A stretch of 64,000 nucleotides of DNA, from NCBI GenBank assembly GCA_046290495.1, contig JBKAGT010000005.1, positions 1,488,001 to 1,552,000 on the forward strand, written 5' to 3'. Source of the DNA: PGYR01 sp046290495 (lineage in GTDB: Bacteria > Bacteroidota > Ignavibacteria > Kapaibacteriales > UBA2268). This document shows, piece after piece, positions 43,188 to 52,584 of the stretch (its first letter is position 1; each line of letters starts with the position of its first letter). The notes under the pieces are model-generated. The model searched no databases. It saw nothing but the letters and a program-made list of their open reading frames with translations, and was not told where the DNA came from. Both the position numbers and the translations under genes were made by a program.

Positions 43188-44819
43188 ATGACTCCAATAA
43201 AAAGATTTTACGGGCTTTTGGGCCAATATAAGTCCGAAATCAAACAAATATATTTATACGCACTATTTATCGGTATTGTCAATTTAACTTTGCCGATAGG
43301 TGTACAAGCAATTATCAATTTCTTGCAAACAGGTGAGCTTACCTCTACTTGGGTTTTGCTTGTGGTTGTTGTTATTATTGGTATTGCTGTTACTGGATTT
43401 CTTCAAATACTCCAATTGAGAGTAGTGGAAAACGTTCAGCAAGATTTATTTGCCAGATCAGCATTCGAGTTTGCATATAGAATCCCAAAAATAGTTTACC
43501 TCAAATTTGATAAAATATATGCACCTGAGTTAGTCAATAGGTTTTTTGACACGATGACTATTCAGAAAGGGCTGCCAAAGATACTAATTGATTTCTCTCA
43601 AGCTATTTTCCAGATAATATTTGGTCTATTGCTGCTTTCAGTGTACAGTCCATATTTCATAATATTGGGCTCCGTTATGTTCATTCTAATTTGGTTGATA
43701 TACAAATTAACCGGTAAAATTGGACTTGAAACAAGCTTGATGGAGAGTAATTACAAATATAAACTAGCTCACTGGCTAGAAGAAATTGCAAGACTTTCAA
43801 ACTCATTTAAGCTTTTACCTAGAAGTAAACTGCACTTAGATAAAACTGACTATTTCTCAACCAAATATTTGGAACACAGAGAAGACCATTTCCAAGTGCT
43901 ATTAAAACAATTCAAATTCTTTGTTACATTTAGAGTATTTCTAGTATTTGGTTTACTTTTTCTGGGTGGATTGCTAGTTTTCCAAGAGCAGTTGAATTTA
44001 GGTCAGTTCGTAGCAGCAGAGATCGTAATAATCTTGATTATAAATTCGATTGAAAAAATAATAAGATTAATTGATATCATATATGATGTTCTCACTGGCT
44101 TGGAGAAGATAGGTGTAGTTACTGACATGGATTTGGATAGAAATGACGGCCAAATAAATATCGATGAAGATGCTGAGTTCAAAGTAATAGCAAAGAATAT
44201 AAGGTTCAAATTCCCTGATGAAGAAAGGTGGCTCCTAGACAATGTTTCTTTTGATATTTCAAAAGGCGATAGAGTAATGCTAGAGGGTAAGCCGGGTAGT
44301 GGTAAATCATTATTACTTGGAGTTATCTCGGGGCTTTACCCAATAAATGAGGGTGAGCTATATATTAACGATTTCTCTTACAATGTTATGAACAAGGAAA
44401 GTGTGTTCGATACTATTCACTTGACTCAAGGACATGATCAGATATTCAACGGAACACTGAGGGAAAACATTGTGATGGGTAGAGAGATAGAAGATAGAGA
44501 CCTGAATAATGTTATAAATCATCTTGGCTTGAAGCAATTCATTGCTCAGTTGCCTCATGGGATAGAAACTGAAATATTGAGCACGGGGAAAAGAATAAGC
44601 AGAAGCATAATACAGAAGATAATTTTAGCTAGGTCAGTTGTAGGAAGACCTAAATTGTTATTATTAGAAAATCCACTTCAGTTTTTAAACAAAGAAGATC
44701 GAGATAAGATAATTGATTATTTGACTTCTAAAGATAAAGAGTGGGCATTAGTAGTTGTTTCAGACTTTGATTATTGGAAAGAGAAGTGCAACAAAAAGAT
44801 ATGGCTGACAAATGCTTAA
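43188..44819 (+). CDS. ABC transporter of type I secretion, HlyB-like without peptidase domain
   Basis: 543 residues. Membrane domain about 1-300, nucleotide-binding domain about 330-543. Walker A is sound (GKPGSGKS, 367-374) and a Q-loop Gln is present (HLTQGHDQIF). The signature LSGGQ reads STGKRIS, Walker B reads LLLLENP (Asp to Glu, catalytic Glu to Asn) and the H-loop His is absent (VVVSDFDYW). No C39 peptidase domain. It forms an operon with the HlyD-like gene (8-bp overlap) and the TolC-like gene. It should export a protein or peptide; no cargo with RTX repeats is nearby. Confidence 0.88.
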   Translation: MTPIKRFYGLLGQYKSEIKQIYLYALFIGIVNLTLPIGVQAIINFLQTGELTSTWVLLVVVVIIGIAVTGFLQILQLRVVENVQQDLFARSAFEFAYRIPKIVYLKFDKIYAPELVNRFFDTMTIQKGLPKILIDFSQAIFQIIFGLLLLSVYSPYFIILGSVMFILIWLIYKLTGKIGLETSLMESNYKYKLAHWLEEIARLSNSFKLLPRSKLHLDKTDYFSTKYLEHREDHFQVLLKQFKFFVTFRVFLVFGLLFLGGLLVFQEQLNLGQFVAAEIVIILIINSIEKIIRLIDIIYDVLTGLEKIGVVTDMDLDRNDGQINIDEDAEFKVIAKNIRFKFPDEERWLLDNVSFDISKGDRVMLEGKPGSGKSLLLGVISGLYPINEGELYINDFSYNVMNKESVFDTIHLTQGHDQIFNGTLRENIVMGREIEDRDLNNVINHLGLKQFIAQLPHGIETEILSTGKRISRSIIQKIILARSVVGRPKLLLLENPLQFLNKEDRDKIIDYLTSKDKEWALVVVSDFDYWKEKCNKKIWLTNA

Positions 44820-46170
44820 TATAACTAACAATAGCATATCGAATAAGCTAAAGCTATCTGAATTCGATTCTTTTCAAGCTTTGAAGAAAAGTAGAATCAG
44901 AAAGACATCTATTTATTTGTCTTCTACTTTATTGATTAGCATAGTTATATTTCTATTTTTGCCCTGGAGACAAAACATACAAGCTGATGGTACTGTAAAC
45001 ACACGTTACCCACAGCAAAGACCTCAATCTATCCAATCTGTAATTGCTGGTAGAATAGAAAAATGGAATGTAAAGGAAGGTGACTTTGTAAATAAGGGCG
45101 ATACTATTGCGTTCATTTCGGAGGTTAAGAATGAGTATTTTGACCCTGAGTTAGTAGATAGAACCGATGAGCAATACCAAGCTAAGTTTGAAAGCATAGA
45201 CTCGTATGATGAAAAAATAAATGCATTGGATAATCAGTTCAGAGCATTAACAGAATTACTAAACTACAAGAAACAGCAAACTCTGAATAAAATAGAACAA
45301 GCAAAAAACAAGATCGCCAATGACAGTATTGACTTAGTTGCATTAGAAAACAACATGAAAATCGCTCAAAACCAATATGAGCGAATTAAAGAGTTAAATG
45401 AAAAGGGATTGAAAACTCTTTCCGAGTTACAAGATAAAGAGCTAAAACTGCAAAATGCTGGCGCTAAATACAGAGTACAGAAAAACAAACTAATCAATAG
45501 AAGAAATGAGCTCGGTGTACTTATGGTAGAGCTTTCTGCCTTAGAAGAAGAGTATATGGATAAGCTCTCAAAATCGCAGTCGGAAAAGCAATCAGCTGTC
45601 TCTAAAAAACTGGAAACTATTGCTGAAGTATCTAAACTAAAAAGTACTCTAAGTAACTATAATACTAGGCAACAGTTCTACAACATTTTAGCTCCTCAGT
45701 CCGGGTATATAACTCGAACATTAAAGAAGGGTATTGGCGAGACTCTGAAAGAAGGTGAGACTATAGTTTCAATTATGCCAGAGGACTACGAATTAGCAGT
45801 GGAAGTATATATAAGCCCAAGAGACATATCTTTAGTTCATGTAGGGAGTGAAGTTAAAATCAGATTTGACGGGTGGCCTGCTATAATCATAAGTGGTTGG
45901 CCAGAAAGTGCTACTGGTGTATTCACAGGTAAAGTTGTCGCCATAGATAAGTTTATCAATGACAGAGGTGACTATAGAGTAATTGTTAGCCCTGTTGAAA
46001 AGGAAAAGCCTTGGCCTCACAATCTATTTGTCGGTACTGGGGCGGCTACATTTATGTTGCTTAATGAAGTTCCAGTTTGGTATGAGATATGGCGACAATT
46101 GAACGGATTCCCTGCTGATTATTATAGCACTGAATACAACATTGCACCAAAAGAGAAGAAAGAGAAGTAA
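44812..46170 (+). CDS. HlyD family membrane fusion protein
   Basis: 452 residues. A short cytoplasmic N-terminus, one membrane helix (about 34-54), a lipoyl-like half-motif (IAGRIEKWNVKEGDFVNKGD), a long coiled-coil hairpin about 115-280, the second lipoyl half (APQSGYITRTLKKGIGETLKEGE) and a beta-barrel domain (AVEVYISPRDISLVHVGSE). It bridges the ABC protein and the outer-membrane channel. Confidence 0.93.
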   Translation: MLNITNNSISNKLKLSEFDSFQALKKSRIRKTSIYLSSTLLISIVIFLFLPWRQNIQADGTVNTRYPQQRPQSIQSVIAGRIEKWNVKEGDFVNKGDTIAFISEVKNEYFDPELVDRTDEQYQAKFESIDSYDEKINALDNQFRALTELLNYKKQQTLNKIEQAKNKIANDSIDLVALENNMKIAQNQYERIKELNEKGLKTLSELQDKELKLQNAGAKYRVQKNKLINRRNELGVLMVELSALEEEYMDKLSKSQSEKQSAVSKKLETIAEVSKLKSTLSNYNTRQQFYNILAPQSGYITRTLKKGIGETLKEGETIVSIMPEDYELAVEVYISPRDISLVHVGSEVKIRFDGWPAIIISGWPESATGVFTGKVVAIDKFINDRGDYRVIVSPVEKEKPWPHNLFVGTGAATFMLLNEVPVWYEIWRQLNGFPADYYSTEYNIAPKEKKEK

Positions 46171-46173
46171 ATT

Positions 46174-47607
46174 ATGTTTACTCAAGGTGACATATCCTAC
46201 ACTTTCCGAAATATAAAAAGACCATTCGTTTTTTTGTTTGTTTTGATAATAGCACTTGCTGTTACTACAGAAAACTCCTATTCTCAAGATGAAAATACAC
46301 TCACTTATAGTGAATACCTAAAAATAGTAATAGAAGAACACCCAATAATCAAAACAGCAGAGCTAAACACAGACTTTGGCGAAGCTAGTATGCTCTATGC
46401 AAATGGTCTTTTGGACCCATTAATTAGTGCTAGTTGGAAGCAAAAAGACTTTGACAAAAAACTATATTATCAAATATATGGTGGGAAGTTAGATATCCCA
46501 ACTAGGTATGGTGTGAGCGTAGTCGCAGGTTATGACAATACAGACGGTCAGTTTCTAAACCCGCAGAATTTTACTCAACAAGACGGGTTATTCTTTGTAG
46601 GTCTGGAAGTTGACTTACTTCAGGGGTTACTAGTCAATGAAAGAAGTGCTACTTTGGACAAAGCTGAAATAATTTCTAGAATGTCTGAGAACCAAAGACA
46701 ATTGGAAGTGTTAGAACTGCTATATCAAGCTATAGAAAATTATTTCGATTGGCAGATGTATTATGAGATAGATAAAATACTAGACAGTAATATAGTGCTG
46801 AGTCAAACATATTTGAATATTACTAAAGTATCTTATGAAAATGGTGAAAAGACTGCTATGGACACTTTGGAGGCGTTTTTACAATACCAAGATGTAATAG
46901 CAATGAGGCAGAAAAATCAGATTAAACTGCTGAAATCTAGGCTCAAAATTGAGAACTTCCTTTGGTTAGACGATGAGCCAGTAAACCTAAGAAATGAAAC
47001 TACGCCAGAGGATATTAATACAGAATTGGCCAACAATGTTGAGGATATTGATGCTGCTGTTGCCTCTCACCCGAAGCTACTGACACTAAACAATAAGCGC
47101 GAGATGCTTGAAGTTGAGCAATCATTAAAAAGTCAGAAGCTATTACCCAAATTGAAAGCAAAGTATAACCCACTGCTTAGTGTCAATGACAATCCTGTGA
47201 ACGAAATTGCATCAGCTAATAACTTTACTTTTGGGATTGGCTTTTCTATGCCATTGCTGTTCCGTAGTGCCCGTGGTGACGTAGAGTTAGCTGAGATAAA
47301 ACTTAAAGAGATTGATTTCAAGATTGAAAATGAATATCAACAACTTCGAAATAAAATCAACGCTAGTTGGGCAAGACAAAGCATATTGTATCAACAAACA
47401 GACTTACTTCAAAATAATGTACAAGGCTACAGAGCTCTACTAGATGGCGAAAGAATAAAGTTCGATTTGGGAGAAAGCTCAGTATTCTTAGTTAACAAAA
47501 GGCAAGAGAAATACATAGACTCGCAGATAAAACTAATCAAAACACAGATAGAGCAGAACAAAGCTGCATTAGAATTTTATTATAATACAAATGCTATCAA
47601 TAATTAG
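46174..47607 (+). CDS. TolC-family outer-membrane channel
   Basis: 477 residues. A long N-region precedes a signal core (FVFLFVLIIALAVTTENSYS). The mature part has the duplicated helical-hairpin layout of outer-membrane efflux proteins (YLKIVIEEHPIIKTAELN, AIENYFDWQMYYEI, FTFGIGFSMPLLFRSARGDVELAEIKL, YRALLDGERIKFDLGESSVFLVN). Starts 3 bp after the HlyD-like stop; completes the three-part exporter. Confidence 0.92.
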   Translation: MFTQGDISYTFRNIKRPFVFLFVLIIALAVTTENSYSQDENTLTYSEYLKIVIEEHPIIKTAELNTDFGEASMLYANGLLDPLISASWKQKDFDKKLYYQIYGGKLDIPTRYGVSVVAGYDNTDGQFLNPQNFTQQDGLFFVGLEVDLLQGLLVNERSATLDKAEIISRMSENQRQLEVLELLYQAIENYFDWQMYYEIDKILDSNIVLSQTYLNITKVSYENGEKTAMDTLEAFLQYQDVIAMRQKNQIKLLKSRLKIENFLWLDDEPVNLRNETTPEDINTELANNVEDIDAAVASHPKLLTLNNKREMLEVEQSLKSQKLLPKLKAKYNPLLSVNDNPVNEIASANNFTFGIGFSMPLLFRSARGDVELAEIKLKEIDFKIENEYQQLRNKINASWARQSILYQQTDLLQNNVQGYRALLDGERIKFDLGESSVFLVNKRQEKYIDSQIKLIKTQIEQNKAALEFYYNTNAINN

Positions 47608-47697
47608 TAGTTAGCTTACCTTCCCAAAACTTACTATTTGTCATTTATAAAATATTGTGCTAATTTTAATCATAGTAATCAACAAAAGAGAACTAAG

Positions 47698-49152
47698 ATG
47701 AAGTTAAAGCAACTAATAGATGGATTGGAATATAAGGAAGTAGTTGGGACAATAGATAAAGAAATAAATAACCTACACCATGATAGCCGCGATATAGAAC
47801 AACACGATGTGTTCGTTGCAATAGTTGGTTATGACTCAGATGGGCATGATTATATAGAATCAGCTGTTAGCTTTGGAGCAGACGTAGTTGTCTGCCAAAA
47901 ATCACCAGATTTGCGCTATGACAATGTTACCTTCATTGTAGTAGAAAACAGCAGAGTTGCACTTGCAAAACTAGCCACTAACCTCTACGGCAACCCATCA
48001 GAAGAACTGAATATGATAGGTGTAACTGGTACCAATGGCAAGACTTCGGTTACCTTTTTGATTAAAAACTTACTTAAAAAACAGGGGCATAGATCTGCCA
48101 TAATAGGTACAACGGGAACCTATATTGACGATGAGAATATTGAATCCTCATTAACTACACCAGATTCTGTTACGATAAACAAAATACTTAGACAAGTTGC
48201 TGATCAAGGAATAGAGTATGTGATAATGGAAGTATCATCACACGCCTTAGACCAAAACAGAGCTGCGTATTTAGATTTTGATATAGCTCTGTTCACTAAT
48301 ATTACACATGACCACCTTGACTATCACAAAACTTTCGAGGCATATTCTGAAGCTAAGAAGTTGCTATTCGACAATCTGAAATCAGACGGAATTGCGGTTG
48401 TAAATGTAGATGATGCAGGGTACAAAGAAATGATAAGTGATACCAAGGCAAGTGTATTATTGGTAGGATGGGATGTAGATGCTGATTACCAAATTAAGAA
48501 TGATAAGATAAGCAGCACAGGAAGCGAGTTTGACATAGAATATGAAGAGAAATCTGCAACAGTTGACTCACCATTAGTAGCTCAGTTCAACATCATGAAC
48601 CTCAGCTTGTCATTGGTATCAGTAGCTAAGATATTGGACAAGGATTTGGCTGAAGTCTCTACAGGGCTGAGTGATATTTCTACAGCTCCGGGTAGAATGG
48701 AAAGGGTTAACCTATCGAATGGAGCAATCGCTATTGTTGACTACGCACACACACCAGATGCTCTGGGAAAAGCAGCCAAAGCAAGTAAGCTAATGGCAGA
48801 GAAAACCGATGGCAAGCTAATAGTTGTGTTCGGTTGTGGTGGTGACAGGGATAAATCCAAAAGACCAAAAATGGCAGAAGCTGCCGAGAAATATGCTGAC
48901 CGTATAATTGTAACCGACGATAATCCAAGAACAGAAAACCGTGAAAAAATTTACGCTGACATAGAAGAAGGCCTAACTAAAGCTGGTAGTTATGTGATAA
49001 TAGGTGACCGAAAAAAAGCAATAGAGGAAGCCGTAAAAATATCAAACAGTGGAGACATAATACTAATAGCCGGAAAGGGACACGAGAATTACCAAATAAT
49101 TGGAAAGGAGAAAATACACTTCGACGATAAGGAAGTTGTATTGGGTGTGTGA
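47698..49152 (+). CDS. murE: UDP-MurNAc-tripeptide synthetase
   Basis: 484 residues from the ATG at 47698; an upstream in-frame TTG at 47638 would add 20 residues that do not fit the family. ATP loop GVTGTNGKTS (about 108-117), MEVSSHALDQ, THDHLDYH, and DNPRTEN at 408-414, the signature for meso-diaminopimelate addition. It adds the third residue of the peptidoglycan stem peptide. A diverged copy of its last 72 codons lies 0.8 kb downstream. Confidence 0.95.
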   Translation: MKLKQLIDGLEYKEVVGTIDKEINNLHHDSRDIEQHDVFVAIVGYDSDGHDYIESAVSFGADVVVCQKSPDLRYDNVTFIVVENSRVALAKLATNLYGNPSEELNMIGVTGTNGKTSVTFLIKNLLKKQGHRSAIIGTTGTYIDDENIESSLTTPDSVTINKILRQVADQGIEYVIMEVSSHALDQNRAAYLDFDIALFTNITHDHLDYHKTFEAYSEAKKLLFDNLKSDGIAVVNVDDAGYKEMISDTKASVLLVGWDVDADYQIKNDKISSTGSEFDIEYEEKSATVDSPLVAQFNIMNLSLSLVSVAKILDKDLAEVSTGLSDISTAPGRMERVNLSNGAIAIVDYAHTPDALGKAAKASKLMAEKTDGKLIVVFGCGGDRDKSKRPKMAEAAEKYADRIIVTDDNPRTENREKIYADIEEGLTKAGSYVIIGDRKKAIEEAVKISNSGDIILIAGKGHENYQIIGKEKIHFDDKEVVLGV

Positions 49153-49170
49153 AAAAGCTTTAGGAGAGTT

Positions 49171-49845
49171 ATGAAAACAATTATTACTATATTCTTTTTG
49201 TTATGTTTATCCTATGTGAAATCAGACCCAATTACTACTGAAGTTGAGGATTTTAAATATTTTTCATCTGGTCAAAAAGAAGTGTTTAAAGGTCCTTTTA
49301 CTGTACTTGAGATTGATAGTGATAATTTATTAATAACAGGGCATTGCCTTGTCAAGGGCACTTCAGGAAATGTTGCTCCAAGATTTAACGAAGAGTTTGT
49401 ATCAATTTGTATTGAAGAAACTCATTTCTCTGAGAATGGACGAATTGACTCTACGAAAAGTAGGTCGTATGCAAGATTACATGGAGCAAAGATAGACTCA
49501 GAGAATACTTATACATTTGAATGGTGGAGTTACCCAAATGATGAAAGCATTGCCCCCAATTACTCTGTAAAAGTTATGATAGTGGAAGAAGATACCTTTA
49601 TCAATGAAATTCGATTGTATAAATGGGACAAACAAGGTTTGCTAGTAGCTCAAAAGATATTCTATAATTATTTTGATGAAGTTAATGTGATAACATATAG
49701 ATACAAGAATGGTAAAAAACCAGGTGGAAAGATACAAGAGTATAGTCAAAGTCAAGACACATTTAATTATGATAAATTAGATGAAAATATAAAAAAAGAG
49801 ACTGAAATATTTAGAAATTTTATGGATAACTACATAGATGAATAG
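49171..49845 (+). CDS. Secreted protein of unknown function
   Basis: 224 residues. Signal peptide about 1-18 (IFFLLCLSYVKS). Beta-rich body without a known motif (FSSGQKEVFKGPFTVLEID, YTFEWWSYPNDES), with a charged helical C-terminus. It starts 18 bp after murE with AGGAGAG upstream. It lies between murE and the murE remnant, so it was probably inserted or duplicated with that event. Confidence 0.7.
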   Translation: MKTIITIFFLLCLSYVKSDPITTEVEDFKYFSSGQKEVFKGPFTVLEIDSDNLLITGHCLVKGTSGNVAPRFNEEFVSICIEETHFSENGRIDSTKSRSYARLHGAKIDSENTYTFEWWSYPNDESIAPNYSVKVMIVEEDTFINEIRLYKWDKQGLLVAQKIFYNYFDEVNVITYRYKNGKKPGGKIQEYSQSQDTFNYDKLDENIKKETEIFRNFMDNYIDE

Positions 49846-49894
49846 ATTGTATTTAATTTTATCCAAGTTGAGAACCCAGTTAGGAGATTAAATT

Positions 49895-50175
49895 ATGACT
49901 AAAACAACAATTATTCTAACCCTCTTCCTCTTGCTGTTTTCCTACTCTCAAGCACAGAAAACCGTGAAATAATATACGCTGATATAGAAAAAGGGCTTAC
50001 TAAAGCAGGGAACTATGTAGTAATTGGCGACCGCAAGGAAGCAATAGAGGAAGCGGTAAAAATATCGAACATTGGCGATATTATCCTTATTGCTGGTAAG
50101 GGGCATGAGAACTATCAGATAATAGGAAAAGAGAAGATACACTTCGACGATAAGGAAGTGGTTTTAGGGGTGTGA
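49895..50175 (+). pseudogene. murE 3'-end remnant behind a foreign signal-peptide start
   Basis: From 49957 to 50175 one frame encodes the last 72 residues of a MurE (ENREIIYADIEKGLTKAGNY ... to the stop), intact and about 90% identical in protein to the true murE, while the codons differ at many silent positions. It lacks everything before, including the ATP loop and DNPR. Just upstream, the ATG at 49895 opens a 25-codon signal peptide (MTKTTIILTLFLLLFSYSQA) that runs out of frame into the remnant and stops at 49972. That start is nearly the same as the start of the gene at 51290. Confidence 0.85.
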
Positions 50176-50196
50176 ATTTATTAAAACAGGATACTT

Positions 50197-50922
50197 ATGA
50201 AAAATACAATGAAATCTACTGAAGCTTTTGCTAAGCCATTAGTCATAACAATTTATATTTATATTTTGTTTGAGTTAATTTATTTGATCGCCTTACCAAT
50301 TAGCTATTCAAACTTGGAAGGCGCTTATACCGAGGGTGGAGCTTCATTCGAATTAATGAAGACTATAAATACTATTATTGGTTCGGTTGATAGTTTGTTC
50401 ACGCTAACTTCTATGATACTATTTGTGTTGTTGATAGCTTGGGTTCGCAGGACTTACCAGAACCTTCATTTAAAAGCAAAATATTTGAACAGTAACGTAA
50501 ATTGGGCAATATGGTCATTTATAATACCATTCGTGAACTTCGTAGCTCCAAGAAATCTATTGGTTGAGATTCATGAAGAATCTGAAAAATTATTAAAGGA
50601 TAATGGTATCCCATTCCAATGGTCAATAGCTATAAGTTTTGTAACAATATGGTGGACGATTGCAATTGTCTATAGAATATTTTCAAGAATAGTAGACAAA
50701 GTTTTTTCAGCCCCATTGGGTATGGAAGAATATCAAACATTTGTAATTTTATATATGATTGGTTCAGCACTAGGCATTACTTTTGGTTTTATGTCTCTTA
50801 AGTTAATAAAATCTTACCGAGAGGCCGAAGTCCTGCTAAACCAAGTCCCTGATTTTGATGAGGGCAGTGATGAAAGTGAAGAAGGAAGTCAAGATACACC
50901 CATTGCTTTGAAGCCGAGTTAG
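50197..50922 (+). CDS. DUF4328 domain membrane protein
   Basis: 241 residues with about five membrane helices. The block WVRRTYQNLHLKAKYLNSN followed by WSFIIPFVNFVAPRNLLVEI is the hallmark of DUF4328 proteins. The C-terminal tail is acidic (DEGSDESEEGSQD). Function unknown; some relatives sit near secreted or RDD-type proteins. Confidence 0.8.
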   Translation: MKNTMKSTEAFAKPLVITIYIYILFELIYLIALPISYSNLEGAYTEGGASFELMKTINTIIGSVDSLFTLTSMILFVLLIAWVRRTYQNLHLKAKYLNSNVNWAIWSFIIPFVNFVAPRNLLVEIHEESEKLLKDNGIPFQWSIAISFVTIWWTIAIVYRIFSRIVDKVFSAPLGMEEYQTFVILYMIGSALGITFGFMSLKLIKSYREAEVLLNQVPDFDEGSDESEEGSQDTPIALKPS

Positions 50923-50932
50923 GGATAGAAAT

Positions 50933-51268
50933 GTGAAATTTTTTTGGTACATTATATCTATAATTGTTCTTGCCATTTTAGTAGTTGTTCTTATGGCGAA
51001 TTATTGGGTATTATATTCGATCCTTTCTGAAAGAAGTGGTTTCTATGGTAATTTTTACTCACATTACAACATAGCGAAAGAGTTAATTTTTACATATCTT
51101 GTAGTCAATACTATATTATCTTTGACTTTTATAGTTTCAATTTTTAAAAGAATACTAAATAAGAAAAATAAAGACCTTAAAAGAACTTTACACAATTCAA
51201 TAAATTATATTCTTATCTTTACACTGTTGACGATGATTATTTTTCATTTCCAAATTCCTAAAGGATGA
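50933..51268 (+). CDS. Small polytopic membrane protein
   Basis: 111 residues from a GTG at 50933, with AGGGA about 8 nt upstream. Three membrane helices (YIISIIVLAILVVVLMANYW, LIFTYLVVNTILSLTFIVSI, YILIFTLLTMIIFHF) and a Lys-rich loop. No family recognised. It follows the DUF4328 gene by 10 bp. Confidence 0.6.
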   Translation: MKFFWYIISIIVLAILVVVLMANYWVLYSILSERSGFYGNFYSHYNIAKELIFTYLVVNTILSLTFIVSIFKRILNKKNKDLKRTLHNSINYILIFTLLTMIIFHFQIPKG

Positions 51269-51289
51269 CAATTTAACAAAGGTAAACCT

Positions 51290-51799
51290 ATGACTAAAAC
51301 AACAATTATACTTACCCTATTTATACTGACTTTGTCCGCTGCCTTAGCAGATGAAGGAGACACAACTAGAAGCAATTTCCTGCAAGAAATGATAGAGGTA
51401 GTAGCGGAAATAAAAGCTGCTGACTATACTACAATTGACGACTACGCTATATTTCCTATAGTCACAAATTGTGGTACGGGACAGAACTACAGCTCTATAT
51501 CGAAAAATGAATTTATCGACAATGTGGACTCACTTCTCAGTGATGAGATGTTGGAAAGATTGATAAATAAAGAAAGAATATTTTTCAGTATTAGCTATGA
51601 GAGTGAAGAAGTTGTTGAGCAAAAAGTCAAGATAAAGTATGACTACTTAGAGTATGATGTTGTCTCTCAGACGGAGACAACTGTGGTGAAAAATATAGTT
51701 CTATACTTTAAGAAATGCAGCGACAAGCTAAGATTAGAAAAGTATATGTGCGATGAACAACCAGAAGAAAAGCTAGATAATTGGTTTGATGAGTATTAG
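51290..51799 (+). CDS. Secreted protein of unknown function
   Basis: 169 residues. Signal peptide about 1-20 (TTIILTLFILTLSAALA). The mature part has one helical repeat-like region (FLQEMIEVVAEIKAADYTTIDD) and a beta C-terminus (FFSISYESEEVVEQKVKIKYD). The signal region is nearly identical in DNA to that at 49895, so the two starts are duplicates. No family recognised. Confidence 0.7.
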   Translation: MTKTTIILTLFILTLSAALADEGDTTRSNFLQEMIEVVAEIKAADYTTIDDYAIFPIVTNCGTGQNYSSISKNEFIDNVDSLLSDEMLERLINKERIFFSISYESEEVVEQKVKIKYDYLEYDVVSQTETTVVKNIVLYFKKCSDKLRLEKYMCDEQPEEKLDNWFDEY

Positions 51800-52340
51800 A
51801 ATAATAGTATTGCTCGTTATTCACTTTCTAATTGCATCTTGTGCTACAATAAGCCACAGATATGTGTTAGAATTAGAAGAGGATTCAGTTAAAAACTGGA
51901 CTAAACATAGTTATGACCATGGTTACTATTACTTCAAGCTTATTGATAGTAGTAAATTACTTGAAATAAGAACTCCTCTCTTTGATGAAATACTTTCGAT
52001 TGGTCCTTTCTATATGCCATTGTTAATGGTTCCTAAATTTAATTTTGTAGAAAACGATTGGTTAAAGTTCACTATTTTTTCAAACAGATACTTCACTATA
52101 CCACCTGAAACGAGTTTATTTATTAATGGACATAAAGTTGAATATCATATAAAGTATTTGCACAATCCCTCAAGGAATTATTATAGATGTGAAGTTAATT
52201 TTAAATGTGATAAGGACTTCCTATACAAAGCTGAACTGAATTTAGGTAGTATAAAAGTAAATGAATCTAACTATAAAGTTCCATCATTAAAACTTATTAT
52301 TAATGAATATCCTATATACAAGTTACTTAGATGGGAATAG
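51789..52340 (+). CDS. Lipoprotein of unknown function
   Basis: 183 residues from the ATG at 51789, overlapping the previous gene by 11 bp; a TTG directly before is possible. Signal with lipobox LIASC (Cys18), then beta-rich sequence (SHRYVLELEEDSVKNWTKH, IPPETSLFINGHKVEYHIKY). No known domain. Last gene of the pocket after murE. Confidence 0.65.
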   Translation: MSIRIIVLLVIHFLIASCATISHRYVLELEEDSVKNWTKHSYDHGYYYFKLIDSSKLLEIRTPLFDEILSIGPFYMPLLMVPKFNFVENDWLKFTIFSNRYFTIPPETSLFINGHKVEYHIKYLHNPSRNYYRCEVNFKCDKDFLYKAELNLGSIKVNESNYKVPSLKLIINEYPIYKLLRWE

Positions 52341-52524
52341 TAAAGTTGACTACATGTTATTCATTTGTATGATAAAACATTAAATTAATGTTAGCTTAGA
52401 AGCTCTTAAATATCGATACTCAGGGCGAATATCTAAAAATCAGTTTATGCCTATATATTCCTATTGTTTTTTTACTAACTGGTATACACGAATTAACAAA
52501 GAATCAGATTTGCGAGTTGTAAAC

Positions 52525-52552
52525 AAAAAAGGTGTAGCTGTCCGCTACACCT
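52525..52552 (-). terminator. Rho-independent terminator of the CotH gene
   Basis: On the minus strand AGGTGTAGC / GCTACACCT (9 bp, loop GGACA) is followed by six T, 33 bp after the stop of the CotH-kinase gene. The rest of the gap 52341-52584 shows nothing I can name. Confidence 0.9.
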
Positions 52553-52584
52553 TGATTAAATTCATGAGGATTATTTAGAATGGA

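Noticed and set aside
47638..47697. Upstream TTG start for murE
   Set aside because: The extra 20 residues do not resemble MurE N-termini and the ATG at 47698 gives the family length.
49895..49972. 25-codon secreted peptide gene
   Set aside because: It is a broken copy of the 51290 gene start that runs out of frame into the murE remnant.
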